Positions 53,487 through 61,411 of a stretch of DNA of 64,000 nt are shown piece by piece. The position numbers and the translations under genes are program-made. Source of the DNA: Acidobacteriaceae bacterium (GTDB taxonomy: Bacteria; Acidobacteriota; Terriglobia; Terriglobales; Acidobacteriaceae); contig JAPWKE010000003.1 in the NCBI GenBank assembly GCA_028283655.1, positions 2,976,001 to 3,040,000 on the forward strand. Direction: 5' to 3'. Position 1 is the stretch's first letter; each line of letters begins with the position of its first letter. The notes under the pieces were generated by a model. It was not told the origin of the DNA and made no database searches. It saw nothing but the letters and a program-made list of their open reading frames with translations.

Positions 53487-54725
53487 TCAGGCCGTCTTGG
53501 CCGACTTGCGCGGGCGCTTGGTGTGGGTCGAGGCCTTGTAGTAGCCGGTGTGGCGTTGCAGCACGACCGCTGCGGCTCCGCGAAGGAGAGCGAGTTCCCC
53601 GTCGCCGATGGAGATGAGGGCTGGCGCGGATTTGGTGAGCAGGCCCTGCTGGCAGAAGCGCTCGATGACCGGGCGGGCGAGCTCCCAGTGCATGGTGATG
53701 TCGCCGGCGAAGAAGATGGCCTCGGGCGAGAGCGCGGCGTTGACCATGTGGAGGCCTCGACCGATGGCTTCGCTTTGCTTGCGGAGAGCGGCCTTGGCGT
53801 CTTTGTCGCCGCCGGAGGCGAGCGCGATGAGCTCCGCCATGATGATCTTGCCTGCACCGGCTTTGCCGCCGCGGTAGTAACGCAGAGCCGCGCGTGAAGA
53901 AGCGAACATCTCCCAGCAGCCGTTTTTGCCGCAGCCGCAGCGTGGGCCGGAAGGGTCGACGCAGATGTGGCCGAACTCACCCGCGAGGCCGTCGCGGCCA
54001 GTGACGAGGCGGCCTTCAGCGAGTACGGCTGCGCCGACGCCTTCGCTGATCGCGAGCAGAACGACGTTGCGGACGCGGTCGACGTGGCCGAACCATAGCT
54101 CAGAGAGGAGGCAGGCGTTGGCGTCGTTCTCGAGCTCGACGCGCAGGCCGAGGCGGCGGCCGATGGCGGCGGCGACGTCGAGACCTTCCCACGGGAGATT
54201 GGGAATCAGTGCCAGGCGGTTAGTGTCGGGGTCGACGCGGCCGGGGATGGAGAGGCCGACGCCTTCGAAGGTTTTTTCGGGGTGCTGGCTGCGGAGCCGG
54301 TCCATGGCGTCGGCGATGGCGACGAAGGCGCGCTCGGGCTCAGGCGGCAGAGGGACGACGGTGCGCGAGAGGAAGCGGCCGTTGAGGTCGACGATGGCGG
54401 TCACGGCCTGAGTGGGGCGAACGTCGGCGACGAGGATGACGAGGTCGTCGTTGAGCGAGAGCATGGTGGGACGGCGGCCGCGCGCGGTCTTGATGACGGC
54501 GCCTTCGCGGATCCAGCGCTCTTCGAGAAGCTGCTCCACGATGGAAGAGACAGTGCTGGGTTGCAGGCCGGTTTCGCGCGCGAGGTCGACGCGCGAGATG
54601 GGTTGCGCCGAGCGGATGCGCTCGAGGATGACGTCGCGGTTGATGTCGCGCGTCAGCTCGGTGGAGGCGGCTTCGATATAGGCGAGCTCGCGCACAGAGG
54701 CGTGGCTTTTAGAAACACTCTTCAT
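53487..54725 (-). CDS. xylR: ROK-family transcriptional regulator, likely XylR
   Basis: About 412 residues. The N-terminal HTH (VDLARETGLQPSTVSSIVEQL) is followed by a ROK sugar-sensing domain with VENDANA-like ELENDANACLL, GEFGH and the zinc cysteine motif CGCGKNGCWE. XylR-type ROK regulators repress xyl genes and are relieved by xylose. It lies downstream of xylB and the symporter on the same strand. An upstream in-frame ATG at 54761 is also possible; no strong ribosome site favours either. The last residues (KRPRKSAK) are basic. Confidence 0.85.
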   Translation of the reverse strand: MKSVSKSHASVRELAYIEAASTELTRDINRDVILERIRSAQPISRVDLARETGLQPSTVSSIVEQLLEERWIREGAVIKTARGRRPTMLSLNDDLVILVADVRPTQAVTAIVDLNGRFLSRTVVPLPPEPERAFVAIADAMDRLRSQHPEKTFEGVGLSIPGRVDPDTNRLALIPNLPWEGLDVAAAIGRRLGLRVELENDANACLLSELWFGHVDRVRNVVLLAISEGVGAAVLAEGRLVTGRDGLAGEFGHICVDPSGPRCGCGKNGCWEMFASSRAALRYYRGGKAGAGKIIMAELIALASGGDKDAKAALRKQSEAIGRGLHMVNAALSPEAIFFAGDITMHWELARPVIERFCQQGLLTKSAPALISIGDGELALLRGAAAVVLQRHTGYYKASTHTKRPRKSAKTA

Positions 54726-54772
54726 ACTGGTTCGGTCTTCGTTCCCAATGGAGTGCATCATACGCGCCCGAT

Positions 54773-55015
54773 TCAGGCTTTGTACTTATCGCCGGAGCGG
54801 GGGCGGAAGCGCAGCGTGTAGAACGCTCCGAATGCGGTGAGCATGAGTCCCCACCAGAAGGTGGGGTGGTATTGGTGCAGGACGGTGGGGGCTTCGTGAT
54901 GCCCGAACCAGGCCCATGCACCGTAGGGCAGCAGAACGATGCCATAGAGAAGCGTCATGACGCCGACGAAAAACCAGATGCTGAGCGATTCGCCTTGCCC
55001 AGTGCCTTCTGCCAT
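54773..55015 (-). CDS. Small membrane protein of the xylose operon
   Basis: An 80-residue protein with two hydrophobic segments (WFFVGVMTLLYGIVLLPYGAW and FWWGLMLTAFGAFYTLRF) and a basic tail. It has a strong ribosome site (AAGGAGGT, 7 bases before ATG). It lies between the symporter and xylR and is plausibly an accessory subunit of the transporter. Function unknown. Confidence 0.7.
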   Translation of the reverse strand: MAEGTGQGESLSIWFFVGVMTLLYGIVLLPYGAWAWFGHHEAPTVLHQYHPTFWWGLMLTAFGAFYTLRFRPRSGDKYKA

Positions 55016-55038
55016 GTTCGTACCTCCTTGGTTCCTCA

Positions 55039-55129
55039 GGGGCTAGCGCCCCGTTTGTTGATAGTGCGGGATGGCACGGCTGAAGCCGTGACCTTCGGTT
55101 TGTGGCCCAGGGCCTCAGGAGCTGAGGCC
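55039..55129. repeat. Cluster of three palindromes (REP-like)
   Basis: GGGGCTAGCGCCCC (55039-55052), CACGGCTGAAGCCGTG (55075-55090) and GGCCTCAG/CTGAGGCC (55111-55129) lie in the symporter-small protein gap. The middle one shares the GGCTGAAGCC core with 52560-52611. Confidence 0.6.
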
Positions 55130-55152
55130 TCTGTGTCGTTTATGCATGGGGA

Positions 55153-56889
55153 CTAGAAGAAGGCGATATTGAGGGCGACGAAGACGATGGCGACCACGGA
55201 GGCCCAGAAGATTGGCTTCTGGAAGAGCGTGGTTGCACCATCATCTGGGATGACGGTTGCGCCGTAGACGAGGCCTTCGAGTTCGGCGTCGCTCTTGGGC
55301 TTGGTCATGAAGCTGACGGCGACCGTTACGCCCACGCAGATGAGCCAGCTCCAGAGGGCACGGAAAAGGTTTTCGGCCATCGGCTGCGCATCGGGAGAGA
55401 GGGCGATGTGCGCAAGCGCTGCCTTGCCGCCTTCGTGTACGTAGACGAACATCGCGACGGAGCTTGCTGTGCCTGCGAGCAGACCCCAGAAACCGCCAGC
55501 TTTGGTGGCGCGCTTCCACAACATGCCGAGAATGACGGTGCCGAAGAGCGGTGCGATGAAGAAGCTGAAGAGCGCCTGCACGTAGTCCATGATGGAAGAC
55601 GCGTTGGCAAGGATGTAGGCGCTGGCGATGGAGATCAACATGCCCACGACGGTGGACCAGCGGCCCATGGCGACGTAGTGCTTATCGCTGGCCTTCTTGT
55701 TGATGTACGCGCCGTAGAGGTCGTAGGTCCAGACGGTGGAGAAGGCGGAAACGTTGCCGGCCATACCGCTCATGAAACCAGCGACGAGCGCCGTAATGCC
55801 GAGACCAAGCAGGCCGGGACCGCAGTAACGCACGAGCATCAGCGGAAGGACTTCGTCATAAGCGTGCTGATGGGTGACGCGGGCAACGTCGCCGGGGACG
55901 AGGTGCATGATGCTGCCGTCGGGGTTCTTCAACACAGAGAGAGCGAGCAGGCCGGGCACGATGACGATGAGCGGGACAGCCATCTTGAACGCTGCCCCGA
56001 TGACGGGAGCCATCTTCGCGGCGCGCAGGTTGTTGGCCGACAGAACACGCTGGACGACGAGGAAGTCGGTAGTCCAGTAGCCAAAGCTGACGACCGCACC
56101 GAGCCCGAAGATGAGGCCGAACCAGTTGACGCCCATCGGGTTCGAAGCGAAGCTCCCGGTTGTCGCCCAGAGGTGCGTGTAGTTGGTGTTGCCGACGTTG
56201 TGCGCGATCTGCGCTTTCAGGTTGCTCCAGCCACCGGCCTCGATGAGGCCGAGGATGGGGATGAGCGCGGCCCCGGCCCAGATAAGGATGAACTGCAGAA
56301 CCTCATTGATAATGGCCGAGCGCAGGCCACCGAGCATGACATAGATGGCAACGGTGACGGCCCCGACCCAGATGCTGAAGGTGATGTTCCAGCCGAGGAT
56401 CGTCTTCATAACGACGGCCATGGCATACATGTTCACGCCGGACATGAGGATCGTCATGACGCCAAAGCTGACAGCCGAGACGCCGCGTGCGCCTTCGCCG
56501 AAGCGCAGCTGCAGGTAGCCGGGGACGGAGTGCGTCTTCGAGATGTAATAGAACGGCATCATGACGATGCCGAGGAAGAGCATCGCCGGAATCGCGCCGA
56601 TCCAGTACCAGTGCGTCGCGAGGATGCCGTACTGGTACGCCGAGCCAGCCCAGCCCATCAGCTCCAGCGAGCCGAGGTTGGCAGAGACGAAGCTGAGGCC
56701 CGCGATCCAGGCGCTCATCTCACGGCCCGCGAGGAAGAACTCTTCGCTGGTATTTGTGGAACCCTTCACGTAAAAGCCGATGAAGATGACGACCGCGAAG
56801 TAGAGCACGAGGATGAGGATGTCGACCGGCGACAGGTGCAGGGTCGGCGTGCTGGATTGAAAGAGCGCAAGCGAGGCGAAAAGCGGCAT
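55153..56889 (-). CDS. Sodium:solute symporter, probably sugar uptake
   Basis: A 578-residue SSS-family transporter with about 14 TM helices. It carries LGSLELMGWAGSAYQYGI, ALVAGFMSGMAGNVSAFSTVW (the Na+-site helix) and FQKPIFWASVVAIVFVAL near its C-terminus. The family includes SglT-like sugar carriers. Because xylB lies 18 bp upstream and xylR downstream, xylose or another pentose is the likely substrate; this is inference. The start ATG at 56889 is followed by a hydrophobic N-terminus. Co-transcribed with xylB. Confidence 0.88.
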   Translation of the reverse strand: MPLFASLALFQSSTPTLHLSPVDILILVLYFAVVIFIGFYVKGSTNTSEEFFLAGREMSAWIAGLSFVSANLGSLELMGWAGSAYQYGILATHWYWIGAIPAMLFLGIVMMPFYYISKTHSVPGYLQLRFGEGARGVSAVSFGVMTILMSGVNMYAMAVVMKTILGWNITFSIWVGAVTVAIYVMLGGLRSAIINEVLQFILIWAGAALIPILGLIEAGGWSNLKAQIAHNVGNTNYTHLWATTGSFASNPMGVNWFGLIFGLGAVVSFGYWTTDFLVVQRVLSANNLRAAKMAPVIGAAFKMAVPLIVIVPGLLALSVLKNPDGSIMHLVPGDVARVTHQHAYDEVLPLMLVRYCGPGLLGLGITALVAGFMSGMAGNVSAFSTVWTYDLYGAYINKKASDKHYVAMGRWSTVVGMLISIASAYILANASSIMDYVQALFSFFIAPLFGTVILGMLWKRATKAGGFWGLLAGTASSVAMFVYVHEGGKAALAHIALSPDAQPMAENLFRALWSWLICVGVTVAVSFMTKPKSDAELEGLVYGATVIPDDGATTLFQKPIFWASVVAIVFVALNIAFF

Positions 56890-56907
56890 AGTTGAAGATT
56901 TCCCGGG

Positions 56908-58404
56908 CTAACGAACGATTTCGGCTTGGGGATAACTGTGTTGCAGTTGCTGGTTGTATGTCGCTCGAGCTGCGGCGTATGCCGCGCGAAGTTCGGGGCG
57001 AGGACGTGCTGTTTCGTCGGTGCGCAGCTTGACGAGACGTGCAGCGATCTCGTTGAACTCCGCAGATTGACCCTTGTATGTGACGACAGCCACCATAGCC
57101 TGAATGACCGCCCCGAGACAACCTGCCTCTAGTTCGATTGGCACGTGAATCTCTGCGCCGGTTGCGTCGGCGAGCATCTGACGCCAGGCACGGGAACGCG
57201 CTCCGCCGCCGATGAGGTGAATCGAATCAGCAGCCTGACCTTCAAGAATCAAATCAAGCCCATTCAGGATGCCGAAGCTGATGCCTTCCACCGCTGCGCG
57301 AATAAGATGCGCGGGCGTGAAGTTCACCGGAGAGACGCCATGCAGCGAACCCTTTGCGGCCGGCAGGTCGGGTGTGCGCTCGCCGTTCAGGAAAGGCAGG
57401 AAGACGAGGCCGTCGGCTCCCGGCGCGGTGGCGTCGAGCGCGGGGTCAATGTCTGCGACGGTCTTGCCGAGAAGTTGCACGGTGCCGGTGACGACGTTGG
57501 TGGCGTTCATGGTGCAAACCAGCGGCAGCCAGCCGCCGGAAGACGAGCAAAATGAGGCGACGTTGCCGGTGGGGTCGAGCACGGGCTGGTCGCGGAAGGA
57601 GTAGACCGTGGACGACGTCCCGAGGCTGAGCGTGACGATGCCTTCACGGACGTTGCCAGTGCCGATCGCACCCATCATGTTGTCGCCGCCGCCGGAGCTG
57701 ACAAGGCAGGAGGAAGACAGGCCGAACTCTGCAGCGACTTCTGCTCGCAGCGTGCCGACAACTTCCGTGGAGTCGATGAGCGAGGGCAGCGCAGCGAAGA
57801 GCTGGCCACTGCCACCGTCGATGGCGTCGAGGACCTCGCGCGTCCAGCTGCGGGTGCGGACGTCAAAGAACGCGGTGCCGCTGGCGTCGCCGTACTCGGC
57901 GCGCATCTGGCCAGTCAGCCAGTAGTTGAGGTACTCGTGCGGAAGCAGGATGTGGCGGACGCGAGCAAAGTTCGCGGGCTCGTGCTCGGCGAGCCAGAGC
58001 AGCTTGCTGACGGTGTAGCCGGTGAGCGGAACGATGCCAAAGCGCTCGAAGAAGGCTTCCCGGCCGCCGAGACGGCGGATGATTTCGGCGTTCTCGGGGG
58101 CGGTCTGCGTGTCGTTCCAAAGCTTGGCGGGGCGGATAACCTCGCAGGCTTCGTCGAGCACGACGAGGCCGTGCTGCTGACCGCTGACGCCGAGGCCCTC
58201 GATGGCAGGATACCCGGCCTCCTCGAGCGCTTGTTTGACGGCGAGGCACAGAGCATCGACCCACCACTGCGGCTGTTGCTCGCGCGCACCGTCGGCACGT
58301 TCAATGAGTTCATGCCGCGCGTAGCCGCGACCATGCACGGTGCCATCCGAGGCAACAACGAGCGCCTTGGTTCCCTGTGTTCCGCAATCAATTCCGATGT
58401 ACAT
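56908..58404 (-). CDS. xylB: Xylulokinase
   Basis: A 498-residue FGGY-family kinase that phosphorylates D-xylulose. The N-terminal ATP fold starts YIGIDCGTQGTKALVV; substrate-side segments are VSGQQHGLVVLDE and KLWNDTQTAPEN. The C-terminal half has SSGGGDNMMGAIGTGN and the FGGY signature-like ATPGADGLVFLPFLNGERTPDLPAA, ending LIGGGARSRAWRQMLADA. It leads the operon xylB-symporter-small protein-xylR. An inverted repeat resembling a XylR operator is 37-64 bp upstream of the start. Confidence 0.93.
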   Translation of the reverse strand: MYIGIDCGTQGTKALVVASDGTVHGRGYARHELIERADGAREQQPQWWVDALCLAVKQALEEAGYPAIEGLGVSGQQHGLVVLDEACEVIRPAKLWNDTQTAPENAEIIRRLGGREAFFERFGIVPLTGYTVSKLLWLAEHEPANFARVRHILLPHEYLNYWLTGQMRAEYGDASGTAFFDVRTRSWTREVLDAIDGGSGQLFAALPSLIDSTEVVGTLRAEVAAEFGLSSSCLVSSGGGDNMMGAIGTGNVREGIVTLSLGTSSTVYSFRDQPVLDPTGNVASFCSSSGGWLPLVCTMNATNVVTGTVQLLGKTVADIDPALDATAPGADGLVFLPFLNGERTPDLPAAKGSLHGVSPVNFTPAHLIRAAVEGISFGILNGLDLILEGQAADSIHLIGGGARSRAWRQMLADATGAEIHVPIELEAGCLGAVIQAMVAVVTYKGQSAEFNEIAARLVKLRTDETARPRPELRAAYAAARATYNQQLQHSYPQAEIVR

Positions 58405-58440
58405 CGTTCACCAGTCCAGCCTTCAGAGCGTTTGCTGTGT

Positions 58441-58468
58441 GAATTGTTTGTTGGGAGCAAATAAATTC
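58441..58468. promoter_or_regulatory. Candidate XylR operator upstream of xylB
   Basis: A 28-bp AT-rich imperfect palindrome: GAATTGTTTG at one end, CAAATAAATTC at the other, with GAATT/AATTC arms exactly complementary. It resembles ROK/XylR sites (TTTGT..CAAA half sites). Confidence 0.45.
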
Positions 58469-58686
58469 GCCAGCAAAGCCGTTTACGAAAGTATGCGAAC
58501 GATATCGGAGTCAGGAGAGGATGGTCAAGAGTCTTGTTCATGGATTTATTTCAGGAAGTAGAACTGCCTGATGGAGACAGCCGATCCTGTTTCTGCGAAC
58601 AACCTATCGCGAGATGGAACTCGGTGGGTGGGCGCTTGCTTGACGCTGTACCAGGAGACTGCGGTCGCGGAAGGGCGTGGGGTTAT

Positions 58687-58712
58687 GGCAGGGCGAAGGC
58701 TTATGCCCTGCC
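58687..58712. repeat. GC-rich hairpin in the xylB-transsulfuration gap
   Basis: GGCAGGGC (58687-58694) pairs with GCCCTGCC (58705-58712), followed by GTTTTC. It is either a REP-like palindrome or a weak terminator in the 550-bp divergent gap. Confidence 0.5.
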
Positions 58713-58797
58713 GTTTTCAGGCTTCCTTCAGGGGCTGCGTTGAGGGCTTCTGCCGTAGAGGAAGGACGATGTATTCTCAGATAGAGAAGGAAATGCG

Positions 58798-58878
58798 ATG
58801 AACGCTACGGGAATGCAAGCGAGCATGGCCATGTATGCCCCAGGCGGCAACGGGCCAGAGTTGGAGCGCGGAGCCTAA
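58798..58878 (+). CDS. Candidate 26-residue Met-rich leader peptide
   Basis: ATG 58798 (AGAAGGAA about 6 bases upstream) opens a 26-codon frame ending TAA 58878. The peptide has Met at positions 1, 6, 10 and 12 and ends ELERGA. It lies about 90 bp before two Cys/Met-metabolism genes, so a leader-peptide attenuator is conceivable. The frame may be chance. Confidence 0.35.
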   Translation: MNATGMQASMAMYAPGGNGPELERGA

Positions 58879-58969
58879 GGGCTTCCTCCTGCACTGAGCA
58901 GCTGTCTGGGGCAACCTGCAAACGACGACTCTCAACCAAAACCTGTCGCATTCCCCGATGGAGAATCCC

Positions 58970-60149
58970 GTGTCCGAACGTCCTGATTTTGATCCGTCCA
59001 CATTAGTTATTCACTCCAATCGCAGCTACGAGAAGCAGTCGAACTCGATTCTCTTCCCGATTCACCAGACGGCGACGTACATCCACGAGAGCGTGGGTGT
59101 GACGAAGGGTTATGGCTACTCGCGCGGGGCGAACCCGACGGTGAATGCGCTGGAGCAGGCCATTGCTGCCGTGGAAGGAACGGCGCAGGCGCTGTGCTTC
59201 CGCTCAGGTATGTCGGCGATTACGACGCTTTGCTTCGGCCTGCTGAAGGCGGGCGATCATGTGTTGCTTTCTGACGTGATCTACGGCGGCACGATTCGGC
59301 TGTTTCACCAAGTGCTGACGAACTTCGGCGTGGAGTACAGCTTTGCCGATACGTCTTCGGCAGAGGCTGCGGAGAAGGCCCTGCGGCCGAACACGAAGCT
59401 GCTGTTTATTGAGACGCCTGCGAACCCGACGCTGAAGCTTTCGGATGTTCGCGCGATGGCGGACCTGGCGCACTCGCGCAAGGACCTGCTGCTGGCGGTG
59501 GACAATACGTTTCTGACGCCGCTGCTGCAGAACTGCCTGGACATGGGGGCGGACATCTCGATGCTGTCGACGACGAAGTATATCGACGGCCACAATGCGA
59601 CGATTGGCGGCTCGCTGGCGACGCACAACGAAGAGATTACCGAGCGGCTGCGCTTTGTGCGCAAGATCATCGGCAGCATTCAGGCGCCGTTCGATTCGTG
59701 GCTGGCGCTGCAGGGCATCAAGACGCTGCCCGCGCGGCTGGCTATCCACTGCGAGCACGCGATGCAGGTGGCGACGTGGCTGGAGAAGCAGCCGCATGTG
59801 CTGAAGGTGAACTATCCCGGATTGCCGTCGTTCCCGCAGCATGAGCTGGCGAAGAAGCAGCAGAAGAACTTTGGCGGCATGATGTCGTTCGAACTGGATG
59901 CGAGCACCGAAGTGTCCATGCGCTTTATGGAGTCGCTGAAGCTTTGCACCTGCGCGGAGAGCCTGGGCAGCGTGGAGACACTGGTGACGAAATCCGGCGA
60001 CGGCTTCGCACTGCGATCTGCCGCTGGCCGAGCGTGAGAGGCTGGGCATTACGGACCGCCTGATCCGCTTGTCCGTTGGGCTGGAAGCTCCGAAGGATTT
60101 GATTGCGGACTTCGAGCAGGCGTTTGAGGCGACGTTCGGCAAGAGCTAG
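58970..60149 (+). pseudogene. Frameshifted transsulfuration PLP enzyme (MetB/MetC type)
   Basis: A Cys/Met-metabolism PLP-fold enzyme, probably cystathionine gamma-synthase or beta-lyase. Early landmarks are FPIHQTATYIHESVG, YGYSRGANPTVNALE and SGMSAITTL. VDNTFLTPLLQ and STTKYIDGHN (PLP lysine near residue 205) follow. A single extra G at about 59996 shifts the frame, so the plain ORF ends at 60037; in the next frame LPLAERERLGITDRLIRLS continues the usual C-terminus to TAG 60149. The GTG at 58970 has GGAG 6 bases upstream and is preferred over ATG 58958. The gene may be inactive or the base an error. Confidence 0.8.
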
Positions 60150-60161
60150 AGGAGATTGCGA

Positions 60162-61325
60162 ATGAACTGGCGCACGAAGTTGATGCATCCCGGACGCACT
60201 GCGCCGGATGGGTTCGAGTCTCTGGCGGTGCCGACGTATCGCGGCTCTACCGTGGTGTTCCCTTCGCAGGAAGGTGTGCGCGACGGCTGGCAGGTCCATG
60301 AGACGAGCTACTCCTATGGAAGCTATGGGACGCCGACGACGGCAGAGCTGTCGGTGCGTCTCGCAGAGCTTGAAGGCGCGCAACATACGTTTCTGACGCC
60401 CAATGGGCAGTCGGCGATCGCGTTGATTCATCTGGCGTTCGCTTCGGCCGGGGACCACGTGCTGCTGCCTCGGAACGCCTACGGAACGAACCAGGACATT
60501 GCTTCCGGCATGCTGGCCCGCTTTGGCATCGAGGTAGAGCCTTATGACCCGTTGATTGGTGCGGGCATTGCCGGGCTCATTCGACCGACGACGGTGCTGA
60601 TCTGGTGCGAGAGCCCGGGGTCGATCACGATGGAGATTCAGGATGTGCCGGGCATTGTGGCCGCGGCGCATGAGCGCGGTGTGCTGGTCGCTTTGGACAA
60701 TACGTACTCAGCAGGTGTGCTGTTTGACGCCTTTGCGCATGGCGTGGATGTGAGTATGCAGGCGCTGACGAAGTATGTGGGCGGGCATAGCGATCTGCTG
60801 CTGGGCTCAGTCTCGGTGAACTCCGAGATCGCGTACGCGAAGGTGGGAGAGGCACATCGGCTGCTGGGCATGGCGGTTTCGCCGGATGAGTGTGCGCTGG
60901 CGCTGCGCGGGCTGCAGACGCTGGGTGTACGGCTGGAGAAGATGGAAGCGTCCGCGCTGCGCCTTGCCCTGTGGCTTGCAGAGCAGCCGATGGTGGAGCG
61001 TGTGCTGCATCCGGCGTTGCCTTCCTGCGGCGGGCATGAGTTTTGGACGAGAGACTTTCATGGCTCGGCCAGCCTGTTCTCGATCGTGTTTCAAGAAGGC
61101 ACCACGCAGGAGCAGGCGAACGCGTTTGTGGATGCCCTGCGGCTGTTCAAGATTGGCTGGAGCTGGGGCGGGACGACGAGCATGGTGATGGCGTATCCCA
61201 GGCTGAAGCGTGCGAATGGCAAGCTGGTGCGGTTGCATATTGGGCTGGAGGACGCGGGAGACCTGCTCGCGGACATCAAGGGCGCGTTGCAATTGACGTT
61301 TTCTACGGACGTGATTCGCGCTTGA
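60162..61325 (+). CDS. metC: Cystathionine beta-lyase-type PLP enzyme
   Basis: A 387-residue Cys/Met-metabolism PLP enzyme. Key segments are YGSYGTPTTAELSVRLAELEGA, LTPNGQSAIALIHLAF, LIWCESPGSITMEIQDVPGI and the lysine in MQALTKYVGGHSD (K204). The C-terminal sequence (GGTTSMVMAYPRLKR, LVRLHIGLEDAGDL) fits cystathionine beta-lyase, which yields homocysteine. It begins 12 bp after the frameshifted paralogue with GGAG 8 bases upstream, so the pair forms an operon. Which step each catalyses cannot be fixed from sequence alone. Confidence 0.85.
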   Translation: MNWRTKLMHPGRTAPDGFESLAVPTYRGSTVVFPSQEGVRDGWQVHETSYSYGSYGTPTTAELSVRLAELEGAQHTFLTPNGQSAIALIHLAFASAGDHVLLPRNAYGTNQDIASGMLARFGIEVEPYDPLIGAGIAGLIRPTTVLIWCESPGSITMEIQDVPGIVAAAHERGVLVALDNTYSAGVLFDAFAHGVDVSMQALTKYVGGHSDLLLGSVSVNSEIAYAKVGEAHRLLGMAVSPDECALALRGLQTLGVRLEKMEASALRLALWLAEQPMVERVLHPALPSCGGHEFWTRDFHGSASLFSIVFQEGTTQEQANAFVDALRLFKIGWSWGGTTSMVMAYPRLKRANGKLVRLHIGLEDAGDLLADIKGALQLTFSTDVIRA

Positions 61326-61363
61326 GGTAGTGGTGTCAGCCAAGATGCAGTAATCGACAAACG

Positions 61364-61396
61364 AAGAGGGCGATGGCGGATAGCCATCGCCCTCTT
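61364..61396. terminator. Bidirectional terminator after metC
   Basis: AAGAGGGCGATGGC pairs with GCCATCGCCCTCTT, loop GGATA. It lies between converging genes and is followed by T-rich sequence on the plus strand. Confidence 0.8.
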
Positions 61397-61411
61397 TGTT
61401 GCTGTTGCGGC

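Noticed and set aside
58571-58801. 76-codon frame in the xylB-metB gap
   Set aside because: No ribosome site and crosses the GC hairpin; unlikely to be translated.
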